The notes under the pieces were generated by a model that saw only the letters and a list, made by a program, of their open reading frames with translations, had not been told where the DNA came from and searched no databases. Position numbers and translations under genes: made by a program. A stretch of DNA of 64,000 bases from the NCBI GenBank assembly GCA_036785705.1, contig JAWUZG010000056.1:6449001-6513000 (forward strand). The letters run 5' to 3'. The stretch is from Acanthornis magna. Lineage: Eukaryota > Chordata > Aves > Passeriformes > Acanthizidae. Shown one piece after another: positions 1-10,818 of this stretch. Each line of letters opens with the position of its first letter. Positions within the stretch are counted from its first letter, which is position 1.

Positions 1-739
1 TGCCTGCCAGCTGGTAGGAGTACCTCTGAATCTCTCCGGAAAAGTAAACCCCTGGGCAGAGAGGAGCAAATGATGGTCCTTCCCTCTTCAGAAACACCAG
101 GTTTGCTCCAGTGTAAATACTGCAGAGGGAAAACAGGATAAACAGTGTCTTTTGCCACCTGTGATGTCTTCAGCAGGTAGCGAAGGCTCAAACCTCCTCC
201 TCCTTGACAGGACAACAAGGTTTCTTGCAGTCCCAGGATTTGGGGTGAACACTGCTGGGCTGCTCACAGGGTTGACTTCTTGTTCACTGTTGTGTATAAA
301 TCTTTCCTTCATGTTACCTTTCAACCTAGCAGCTGCTGCATTAATGTATTTCCCCTGTTTTTTTAATTTGACTTTTGGATTATTAAAGATCAGCCCCAAC
401 AGAAAGAGGTCATGTACTAAGGAACAATCACTTGGATTTTCATGTAAGCCCTCACAGGAACCTGACTTAGATGCTTAAGGTGTGATGCCAGTCTCCCAAG
501 ATTTGTATAGAGGAAGAGATGGGCTCCTGCAGAGGACAAGTCTGAGCAAATGTCTGCTTTATGTGGCCTGGGCCAGTTCTGTGCCAAGGTTCTCTCCTAT
601 CTTTTCCCTTTGCTGTTGTCCCTACAGAGGCTGAGGCCAAGAGAGATTTTCCTCTCTGCATCCAGGGAGAGTCATATAATGCTTGTTCTGACACAGCACC
701 TTGGCTGCTGTTTGATCTTCCACTCCTTCCCTGGAGTCC

Positions 740-765
740 CCAAATTTCAGCAGCCAAATTTCAGC
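740..765 (+). repeat. 14-bp tandem duplication
   Basis: The 12-mer CCAAATTTCAGC occurs at 740-751 and again at 754-765, giving a period of 14 bp with the next two bases differing. This is seen directly. It is a small local duplication of the replication-slippage type, with no functional claim. Confidence 0.7.
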
Positions 766-1494
766 CTTCAGCGGTGGAGAAGGTCCTGAGCAGGTCTCTA
801 CATGGTAGCTGAAGGTAGAGCTAGATGGAGCTTTAGCAAGACTATCAGACTGGAGACAATGGCACAAAACTGGGATGTGCAGCAGAATGTGGACCCCATG
901 ATCGAGAGCCTGTCCAAATTTTGATGCTCTGTTTACCAAGGTTTTTAGGATGGGTCAGGTGGTATCTACCAGGTACCAGCCTCTCCCAGGTTGTTCAACT
1001 GTGTTAGTGTCTACTTCTGCTTGTATTTAATGGCCATGATGCTCTGTATCTAAAAAGTCTCTTCTACTCAGATTTGCTGACTTTCACGGTCATGGCAAGG
1101 TCTGTCTAATCTTCCATCCTTTCCCAGAAATTGTGAATTGAATAAGGCTGCGTAAGCTGAAGAATTGTTTCTCTGATAAGATTGTGGTTTTTCACTGTTG
1201 ATATTAAGTTGTATCTTTATTATTTATATTAGCTAGATTTCTTCGCTATGCCTCCTTGCAGCAACATTAGCTGCTGGTCCTGGTCCTGGACAGAGCTCTG
1301 TAAATGTTAGGAGAAAGCAGTTAGTTGTCCACAGACTATTTGTGTGCTGCTCAAAAATGACTTGAACATCACTGTAGGTACCTTGACTTCAATATCTTGT
1401 CCTGTAACTGGGTTGCCCTGTGACACAGGTTATTGTTTTGCAGTCCCCTGTCCCAGGCAAGCTGCAAAACAAGGAGCAGAACTATTTTCCAAGG

Positions 1495-1530
1495 CTATAA
1501 AAGGGAGGCTTGTGTCTTAGAGAAATGCAA
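1495..1530 (+). promoter_or_regulatory. candidate TATA-box core promoter
   Basis: TATAAAAGG at 1496-1504 is a full match to the vertebrate TATA-box consensus and lies in locally more GC-rich sequence than its surroundings. A start site would be expected near 1525. No CpG island, initiator or downstream open frame of note accompanies it. A chance match is quite possible in AT-rich DNA of this length, so it is only a candidate. Confidence 0.2.
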
Positions 1531-4500
1531 TTGCTCCCATTTTCTATCCACTTGGTAGCAGAAAGAATCTGTGGCTCTATAGATCCTCACTTCTAGGAAA
1601 TAATAGCCCATCCTGTGAGCTTGTCAGCCTGGCTCTGCCCAAGCCCCTCAAATCCCTCCCAAATGAGAGAGCTAAGGGTCTTTGGGGCCACATGAGGATC
1701 ATACGTTGTGAGGAGCAGGTACAAGAGGCTAGGGTAACACATTTATAGTGTAGGTTGTGCTTTGACTTTAGGAACCATTTTTTTAAAATTCCAAGATGTA
1801 ATTGAGAACCTCAGCAGGAGTTCATTCCACATTCTGGTAAATTCCTCCAAAGGCAATATTGAGGAGTAGGGGCAAAGGCATGGCAATAACGGTGATGGCT
1901 GTACTGCAAGTGCTGTGCCAGAGGAGAGGAATAATTGACTACATTGGACAAATGATGGGAGATGGCTGTGCTCTGACAGGGGAGCAGGTAACTCATAACT
2001 GCTGGAAATAGAAAGTAGTGGCTACTCACAGAAATTATTAATACAGGAAAGCGACTGATCCATCAGTTCCTTTGAAGAATACCAATGATTAATGGGTGTT
2101 AGCACCAGAATTTTCTCCTAGCGCAAAGAGTGCCTGCATGCTCTTAGCTGCGAGGGGCACAGTGTTACAAACTGGTGTGTGGGGTGGATTTTCTGGAAGC
2201 CAGAGGTCTGCAATTGCTGGGAAGAACGCTGCAGCTGACAATATTGAATTTCTCTAGATCCCTAAGCAGACCTGCAGGTATAATAATTGATCACAGAACC
2301 TTGTGGGCTGGTCTGAGATGTGCAGAGATGAGGCAGAAAAATGTGCCATTCCTCAGCTACCTCATTCTGCTTCTGTCCCCATCAGGCTTTTTGTGTCACA
2401 TCTGCTGCCCCGGGTTTTTCAAGCATCTCCCACACCTCTGACCACTGAGTGTCAGCTATTTCCAGGTGATAACCATCACTAGAAACTCACTTTTGTGTGT
2501 GTGTGCACGTGCATTTCGTTAATACTGTAGTGTTTCAGATGAGTCCTTTGAGTCTGTCACACCACTATTTTTTCTCTTACAGTACCAATGTTATGTGCTG
2601 GGCAGGCATTAGGAAGCAGGAATTTTTTAACAAATAAAGAAGCTTTTTGCCTAAGACTCAGTGGCCTAAAAGTAATGTTCAGCACTGGATAGTTTAGTGA
2701 GTTTCAACAGGTCTCTAAGTAAAAGAGTAATAATCCAAAATGAGACTCTCATGCCTGAAACTTCTGTGATATTTATTCCCTATATTTCACAACTGGGAGT
2801 CAGATCTCCCCCAGAAGTACCATCTCTGAATTTCTGACCTGAGTCGGGGTGGGGGATGGGCAGTAGCCTCATGAAAGGAGAGCACGATAATCCTGTAAAT
2901 GGCTGGGACACACTTGTACATCATTTGAATGAGACTGTGTCAGTCAGCAGGTAAGCAGTTTTGTAATAGAAAAGAAGCTGGTGTGCAGGAGCTGCCCTGC
3001 AGTCCCACCACTTGGAGCAGGTGTTACGATAAGATAATGGTCGCTTGTAGTAACCCCTGTGAATCACAATCCTTGAGGAAAAAGTAGGGACAAGCCCTTC
3101 AAATTGGGTTTCAAAAGCATATAAAGAGTTGACCTTACAGAGGTAGTTCAAGGAATAACCTAATCTTTCTGTCCCATATCCCCCCATGTACAAAAGCTTG
3201 CCTGAAATTGAAAGTGGGGGGGGGAGAAGCTTGTAAAGGCAATGTTGATACCAAATAAAGAGACCGGTGTCCTCACAAAATCATTTACAGCCTCTCTCTG
3301 CAATCTGCAGAGGATTACAGGTTTGCAGCATGTTTATGTCTGGCTGAGACCGAGGAGGTTTTGTTGCAAAATGGTTATCAGCGTAGAATCAAAGCATAAA
3401 CAACAGCACCGAAGTAGAAAGCCTAACGATTCGAATGATTTGAGTGGAAGAAATGATGTGTCTTAAAGACATTGTTGCTTGAAGAAAATTTATTTTTTGC
3501 TGTGGGTTTTTCCCATTATTAAGCTATAGCAAACCCCTGTATACTCACAGACTTGCCTTCTGCAAAACTAACATAATTTTAACAATTAAAGATTGAAGTG
3601 TGAACTTCTGAGATGATCCCTTATGACCTACACTTTATTAGATTTATGTTACCTTTTGATATGTTCTATTTGCTGGAAGCCCCAGCATCCTATCATTATG
3701 ATTCAAACGTGCTTTGCTCTCTGCTCACAAATAATTGATGCTCCCTTTGCACAAAGCATAGTTTTCAGCTGATAAGCAGCAGGGTAATTGGCACCTTCAC
3801 AGAATATTAGGCAGAAAAAAAGCATCACACTTAGCAGACAGGAAGCAAACAGGAGAAGGTAACTAAATAATTGTGGTAGTGTACACAGGGCTAAAGGCTT
3901 CTTCACAAGTTCTGTATGATTGCATTATCTGTAGCAAATATTAAGATTTGTGTTTATCAGCAGAGGGCTGGGGGCATGGAAGGGGAGAGCCTTTGTGACA
4001 CAAATACTTGTAAAGGAGGTGCATTGCTAGAAGTATATAGATAGAATATGTTTTATTCATTTAAAGCCACTGTGCAGTTTTAAATGCATCTACATGAAGC
4101 ACCTCTGTGATCCCCTCTTAACTTGTGGGTGTGACATAATTAACAGCACTGTCATATCAGATAGGTGGCTATGAATAACACTGAACTGCAATGGATTCCT
4201 GTGCAGATGCATGTTACACATTGTGCCTACAGACTTGCAGTCTTTAAAAAAAATTACATGTATTTGAGGCAGCAAAGAGATGCTTTCAAGTCTAAAATCT
4301 TAGGTAAGGCCGATAAAAGCTTTTTGGCTGCAATCACTGGCAGTGTCACTGTGTCTGTCAAAATATTTTAGTTTGTTTGACTTTGTAACGCTATTCTGGT
4401 ATGACTTTTGTGGTGTCCAGCAGCTAATAGCCAGATATTTATTTTGAAATTATTCTTTCATGTTTAGCCATGCATCTGTTAAGACTAAAACCATCCCAAA

Positions 4501-6164
4501 AATGAGTCATAACAAATGTGAAATCTCATCAATTCTAGCTTTTTAAGCTTTGGATGGTATTTTTAACAAGTGTGGCATTTCTCACCAGTAATTGCTTTTT
4601 CTTTATTTTCTTTGTATAGATTATGGACTTCATAGTAAATGTATTGATGCATCTTTAATCTTGTGAGTCACTTGGATACTACACAGAGTGCACTGGAAAT
4701 GTATAAAAATAGAAAGATTAAAAATCAGTGTAACTCTATGTGATGCACTATTTTTAGCAAAAACATTTCTTTTTACTAAGACCCACTTTTATTAGCTGCT
4801 ACTCACAACTTTCTTATGTGCTGTTTAAGTGTATGAGGGGAGGAGAATGTAATATTTACAAAATAATTTGGTGATGAACTAGATTCTATTTTCTGGACAT
4901 AGGCCAATTCTTAATGTTTAATAGTTATTAAAATATCCTTTTGAATGTGTGCAGAGCACCAATATATATGTATGAGGTTTAATTATTACTACCAGGTTAC
5001 AAAGGCTGTGGCGATGTATTTTATTAGAGAAGAATAAAGAGTGTCAGTGGAAATAAGACCTATCACATTATACAACAGCTTGTACCCAAGACAAGCACTT
5101 GTGTCTGTCCTGATGATGGTGTTGCTGTATTTGTTTTCCAATTACATCTTGAGTGAACTCAATAGAGCACAAGGCATGATGGGAGAAATCGCCTTTCGCT
5201 GCAATTACTCTTTGTGATCTGCCCAGAAATAGGTGAAGAAACATTGTGACTTCCCCTCCTTACCTGATTTCTGAGTACATCCCTTAGTCCTTGTGCTGAA
5301 AGATGAACCTGCAGCCAAAGGAACCACCTAGCAGAGCTCTCGGGTTCGGTCCCATTTCTCACTTGCATGCACAACAATTACACCACAGAAGAGGATTGAT
5401 TTCTCCAACCAATTATGCTTAAACATGCTAAGCTTGTTATCGAGCCACGTTGTAGTTATGTAGAACACTGTGCTTATGTGCTACAGCACTTCCCACCAAT
5501 GCTAATTATGAAAGGAGTTCTTGCTGTCTTCACAATGCACAGATGGTGACAGTCTAGGTCTGAGTAACACACGTAGGGAGGCAGTGTCATAACTCTTCAT
5601 AAAACAGATATTTGTGTAATTATGGCTGTGTGTCACTCACTGGAGTACTTGTCAAACAGAATTAGTATTTTAAAAGCTCGTAAATTTGTTATAGGAACAA
5701 GTTTCACAGGGTTTTTTCTGTGCATTTATCTCCAGAAATAACAATCTGTTTGAATAAAGATTCAATTTTTCTCTTTTGGACAGAAATATAAGTACTAGTT
5801 TTGTTGGTGAATACCCTCAGCTGCTTCTTCTAATCCAGTAACAGTGATAGTGTACTTAAAATTTTTACAGGTATTAATTTATAAGTCACACTTCTTACCC
5901 ACCCCTCCACCGTGAGTATGAATTAGGATGATACTTTCAATGCCAGGATGAAACTTTGGCATTCTTGGTATGATGTGCAATATTGGAACAAGGGAAGGCA
6001 AAGCCTGACAGTTTAGATCACTTAGTAGGATACTTACCGCTCTTCTAAAATCATTGTTAGGCTCAGTTAGTACACTAAGTGGTCTGAGATTTTTAGGTGA
6101 GTAGTATGTTTTTATTAGGATCTTATTTACCTCCTGTTACCATTTCTTTGGGAAGAGGGCTGCT

Positions 6165-6340
6165 CTGGTAGCTAAAGCAGGAACTGTAGAATCAGACATG
6201 GCTCCATGTCACAACTGTGCCAAAGTTTTGATTCGTATTGTTTTGCTTTGTTTTGGGTTAAGGTTTCTATTGTGACAAATAATTTAATCTCAGTGTCTCC
6301 GTTCTCCAGCTATAAAATGGGAATAATTATGGAGCCTTGT
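6165..6340 (+). repeat. ancient MIR-like (CORE-SINE) copy, near full length
   Basis: The 3' half is diagnostic. From about 6272, GACAAATAATTTAATCTC is followed by a pyrimidine-rich stretch and then TATAAAATGGGAATAATTAT. This is the order of the MIR core, where a gacaagttacttaacctc-type stretch precedes the ctcatctgtaaaatgggnataat block. Upstream, 6171-6222 (gctaaagcag, then a tgtagaatcagaca-type stretch, then ctgtgcca) follows the tRNA-derived head of MIR. About 40 bases of extra T- and G-rich sequence separate head and core. The copy is strongly diverged, as expected for an insertion this old. The tRNA-like promoter boxes are not intact, so it is not a tRNA gene. The family call rests on recall of the MIR consensus. 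Confidence 0.6.
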
Positions 6341-9300
6341 TCCCAGCTTTTGCTTGCCTTATTATTGATGACTGCCTTCTCTTTGGTGGTTAGACTTTCC
6401 CTTGCTTAAAGGCTTAACACAAAGAGATCCTAATCTCAGCTACTTTAATACAAATAACAGCTACAAAAAATAGTGCTATTACTACCTGGGCATCAGCATG
6501 ACTTGTGACATCAGTATCATGCTGACAAGCTCCTTACCTCTCAGGATTTGCTTTGCCCATATCTGCTCCTAATCCTAATGTATTCAGTCCCACTGGCATG
6601 GAAAAATATCTTCATGGTTAATACTCCTCCTTCATAAGAGGAACATTACTCTGGTTTTCTGTTTATTTTTGCTTGCCAGGAGGAGCTGCTGGCACTGTAT
6701 TCTGCATACACCACTGCTTAGTTGTTACACTCCAAGAAACCTTTAGTTAGTCCTGGCATTTATTTCGCCAATGTGCATCCACTTTTAGAGGTTTGGTTCT
6801 TTTGAGAAGTGCAACCACCTAAGCATTTGCAGCACCTTTCATTAAAGTGGCACAGTACTCCAGTTCCTCCACTTCCCCTTTCCCTAGTCATCTTCACTAG
6901 GTTTATACAGACCTTTCCTCTAACAGCAGCATTAAAATAGCAAAAATATCAGCATTGAGCTCATCTCTTTTATTCAGGGCAGAGTTTCCTGAAGCTCTTG
7001 ATTGAGATGATTTCAAGATCTTTCCTAGAGGTTCTTGAGGCTCATATGCCCTGTAATCAGCCCCAAAAATGCTGCTGCCATCTCTAGGTGGCTGGGCACC
7101 AGAGTGGAGCCAGGTTTCTAAATAGTTCCCATGGCTACAACTCTGCTCTCTTCTCTGGACTAGCGACCTGCAGGATTTCAGAATGATCTTTTTGCTCTGC
7201 AGCATCCTCTGTAGGCAATGTGTATCCTGCCCTAATACAGTTACACAGGCTATAGTAATAATGCCTGGGAACAGGATTGTTCTCTGCTGTAGTCCTCACT
7301 AGCAAGAGAATGAAATAAGCATTTATTCAGGAGTGGATCTGGCAAGCAAGGCTAATACAATAAATGACAGTGAAGTCCACCTACAAGAACATGTGTTATA
7401 GCCTTAAAAGATCTAAAATTATAGAAATGAAAGTTACCATTAAAGAAAATTTAAGGCCAGGTTAAATGCTTTTATGATGGGTAGAAGTATCATAAATTAA
7501 AGTATTTCATAGTGTTTATTACAGTTTCAGCCAAAGGAAATAATAAAAGCCATGACTGGATTATTAAAAAAATATCCTATTATTGGTTAAATTATTAGTG
7601 GGCAGTGACCCTAATTAACAAGGTTATAAACCTGAGGATTTGCTTATGATGCAACTCTTGAGACACCATATGGCCCAGGTAGAATTTTCCTTGAAAATGA
7701 GGAGACCAAGGTTCCCAGAAGAAACAAACCAAACAAAAATTTGTTGATGAATGAGGGTCCCTGGGTTACTGGAACTGACACTGCATTGTAGGCTGCAGAC
7801 CATAATTGTCTTGTAAATTTATGGCTTGAGTAATAAGAAGAGGCTACAACATAGTTCTTGTGTAATACACCAAGCAAATGTGGAGGCCCAGATAACAAAG
7901 TTCATATCCAAGCTCTTCTGGAAATGAGAGTGACTTCTTTTTTCTTCATTGCAATTGAGCAAATGACTAACCATGAAGTCTTAATTGTTGCCTTGATAGA
8001 ATATGTTATATGAAGCATTTTTTAAAGGGAAGGAAAAGAAACAACTGTAATAACAAAATTCAGTGGATCTGAAATTCATTGTAATCTGTCTCCCCTTTTG
8101 GTGACGTCTCCCTTGCAATCTCCCTCTTTCCGGTCATTTATTTGCCTGGGTCTTTCTTTTTAGTTCATAGTCTCTAGGTGATCATTGCATGGTTTGTACC
8201 GTGCCTCGAACAACTGGACTCTATCCCAATTAATGCCCTTCACAAGGGTTTTTTTTCAGCAAGTCATCCTGAAAAACCCAGAGAAATCTCGTTTCCCTGT
8301 TTCTTTGATAACATATAAACGTATATTCTGGGAATTTTAGAAGAGTTTGTAGATTCAAGTTAGGGATGATTAATTTAATCATGCTTAGATGTCCAGCTAT
8401 CTGATTTGCATGTTTAATCTGGTCATCAGATACCTAAGGGCTATAAAGTGCTCCTGTACTTACTCTGGGTGCAAAACTGATGGATAAAATTAAGGTCATT
8501 TTCCAGCATCAGGCCTAATTATGTGCAGGGTGGCCTTCAGGCAGCAAAATTAATCATGTACATTTAGTGGGGCAAAACGAAGAGCTCCAAACCAGAGGGC
8601 CATCTCACTGCTGAAATGATTTGTTTCACCACAAAATAATCTACAAATAAGAAATTCCCAGGTTCACTCTTCCTTCTCAGCTGCTCAAGGAAAAAATAGT
8701 TATTAGACATGTCTGCTGTACAGATAACTGTTTTTTAATTTCTTTAGCTGTTTTGTTCTTGGAATTCTTCTTGTTTGAAAATGATGGGGAAAAATAAAGA
8801 ATTTTTGAGTTTTGCCTATAGTTAGGGATGGAGCAATCTCCAATGTCTCTGGGGGCTGAAGTAAATTCCACTGAAGCTTTTGGATGTTTCCTAACTGCTT
8901 GTGAGTGGTTTTGGAATAAGCTATCAGCAGCCTAAAATGAAAGCACAGAATTTCTTAGCCAAAAGTTATGTTTGGGGATAGAAATTTACAATTTGACTCT
9001 AGCTCACAAATTTACTGATAAATGGAGTGGGCTTTAAGGCAAACTCTTTGGAATATAGGTGATGTCTTATCTGTAAGTAGTTTCACAGCATTTTTCCTCA
9101 CAAACATAACTTATCAAAAAAAGTCAAAGGCCAACCAATATTTTTATTGCAGCCATTCCTTGGCAAAAATCCCTGCTTCCCATAATGCCACCTGACATTA
9201 TTTCCCCTGTGAAAATTTTACTGCTACTGTGATTATTCAAAGAAATTGCCATAAAAAAAAATACATGAATTATGTTCAGCAGTAACCCTTGGTATTTGGG

Positions 9301-9753
9301 GCTGTGATCAGTCATGAAAGCTGTGTGTAACACATTTCATTGGTTTTGGGACCTTACATGAGGTGTACCTGCTGCATTCCCCATTAACAATGCTGCCATG
9401 ACTAGAATCTGGTGCTGTATTTCCTACACCTGGTAACTAAGGCTCCCCTTCCTGCTGAAATTTAGAGGCAACAGAGCATCATCATCTTCATCATCTGTGT
9501 GCGTATGTGTATATAAGTATAATAATGTTTGCAAAGCTTTCATGCACTTCCTCCCTCTGCTACCTCCTTCCCCAGTGATTCAGTCACTTCATATTGTAAT
9601 ACTTTGTTGACTATTGATTTTTGGTTAAGGTTGGAGCCCAGTACAACTGTATGAGCATTCGTTGGCTTTAATTTGATGTTATGCTGCTGCCTTCCATTCC
9701 ATATTGACAGGCATCCTCTTATTTTCAGATTGGTGTCCATTCACTGATGAACG
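6341..9753. other. non-coding, AT-rich, with CNE-like patches
   Basis: No gene is recognised; the longest open frame is 100 codons at 6903-7205 on the minus strand. Two patches stand out by texture. The first, 7420-7630, is rich in ATTA/TAAT cores and contains CTATTATTGGTTAAATTATT. The second, 8350-8570, is described separately. A short CATCATCATCTTCATCATC-type imperfect trinucleotide run lies at about 9478-9497. Confidence 0.5.
8350..8570. promoter_or_regulatory. CNE-like AT-rich block with octamer and homeodomain motifs
   Basis: The near-palindrome GATTAATTTAATC is at 8368-8380. A perfect POU octamer on the minus strand (ATTTGCAT on the plus strand) is at 8404-8411. Further TAAT cores continue to about 8560. 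Motif density and the lack of simple-sequence runs resemble vertebrate conserved non-coding elements. Conservation cannot be judged from one sequence, so enhancer function is inference only. Confidence 0.25.
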
Positions 9754-9768
9754 CGCACTAGGGGGATC
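9754..9768 (+). promoter_or_regulatory. CTCF-like motif, forward
   Basis: CGCACTAGGGGGATC contains CACTAGGGGG, which matches the CTCF core (CCA-S-YAG-R-KGGC) at most positions; the final C of the core is replaced by A. The local CpG-containing 12-mer TGAACGCGCACT at 9748-9759 recurs at 19093-19104, where it lacks the AGGGGG half. Binding is not shown by sequence alone. Confidence 0.3.
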
Positions 9769-10578
9769 ATGACCTTTTCTCTTATCTGGACAGCTCTTGG
9801 CTTCATGAACATTTTTTGCTGCAGGGTGTTATTAACAACAGGGTGATAGAACAAAGAGATGAAGCAATGGGAAGCACATCAATGTATGAAATTTGCTTTA
9901 TTAGGATTCCCCTGAGGCCAGAGCAGTCCCTAATTACAGAGGTGTTACATCCCTTCTTGGGATAACAAACTATATTTTTAGCAGTAATGAGAGCGTGATT
10001 TTGAAATCACTGTGTGGTCATCCTCCCACTGTACAGATGCTTGTTAATGCACATTTTCCCAGATACTGATTTTGAGAAAAACGTACAACAAAAGGAAAGC
10101 TCAAATCTGTGAAATTACCTTCCTCCAATTGAACAAAGCATCATGCATTTCAATGTGTGTATTTTGAATTTTGAGCTTTCCTCCCATTCTATTTCACTAT
10201 TCATGAATGCAGTGTAATTTTTAAAATAGCCTGGTTTGTTAATATGCTTATGCAGAGTCAAGGCCACAATGTATTGGTGATGTGAGTGAGTTTCTCATAG
10301 CATCAGGATGCTCTGTCTTTTTCGTCACAGAAATCTCATCTGAGCATGCTGCTTGGGAGATGAGCTGGCATACTGAATTTCCAGGAACAGGTCTTGGTTG
10401 ATAATTCCCAGATTCTTCATCCCATCTTGATGTGATTCCAGAATATTCTATTTCAATCTTTTGGTCCTCCTCCTCCCAGGCTTCTGATACAGACCAAAGA
10501 TAAAATGAAAAGCAACCAAAATATGTTTATTCTGGATATACATGCTTATTATAACCCATACAGCTTGTAAAAATAGTG
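9769..10578. other. non-coding, nothing distinctive
   Basis: No open frame of interest, no simple repeat and no recognisable interspersed repeat were seen. At about 10130-10160 the sequence has a CATGCATTTCAATG-type AT-rich texture like that of the CNE-like patches, but it is not strong enough to call. Confidence 0.5.
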
Positions 10579-10596
10579 TGAGCTCTGCAGAGCTCA
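10579..10596. repeat. 18-bp perfect palindrome
   Basis: TGAGCTCTGCAGAGCTCA reads identically on both strands with no spacer, and contains GAGCTC twice around a central CTGCAG. The next pair outward (G10578 and T10597) does not match, so the palindrome ends there. No known vertebrate dyad-symmetric site of this exact form comes to mind. Confidence 0.85.
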
Positions 10597-10774
10597 TCTT
10601 GGCCTGCAAAGCTGGACATGCTCCTGGGCATAGGGGACTGAGGCACCACTGCCAAAGGTGGGACCTGCTGATTATCCAAGGAAGTGACCCCTGTGCCACT
10701 GCCACAGCTTCTGACCTCTCACATCAAGTGTACCTGGCAGATTGGCCCATCTCAAGAGTTTTATTTTACAGATT

Positions 10775-10818
10775 TAAAAAAAAAACAAAAAAACCACCAA
10801 CCAACCAAACAAAAAAAA
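10775..10818 (+). repeat. A-rich low-complexity tract
   Basis: A10 is followed by CAAAAAAA, then a CCACCAACCAACC stretch and CAAACAAAAAAAA. This could be the degenerate 3' tail of an old retroposed insertion on the plus strand, or simple low-complexity DNA. The 200 bases upstream do not resemble a repeat or gene that I recognise. Confidence 0.8.

Larger units (their letters stand above)
1..6164. other. non-coding unique sequence
   Basis: No gene is recognised. The longest open frames, of about 100 codons, lie at 88-399 on the minus strand and 152-478 on the plus strand. They overlap each other in antisense and resemble no protein family I know, so both are treated as chance. Minor low-complexity tracts are a (TG)6 run at 2494-2505 that runs into a GCACGTGC E-box-like palindrome, and a G9 run at 3216-3224. 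The stretch from 4400 to 5100 is notably AT-rich. Old repeats too decayed to see by eye may be present. Confidence 0.6.

Noticed and set aside
4735..4760. Possible extra copy of the ancient palindromic repeat (GTGTAACTCTATG)
   Set aside because: Only about a dozen bases match, with no second landmark.
9548..9570. Further CTCF-like match on the minus strand
   Set aside because: Three core positions mismatch, so it is weaker than the two sites retained.
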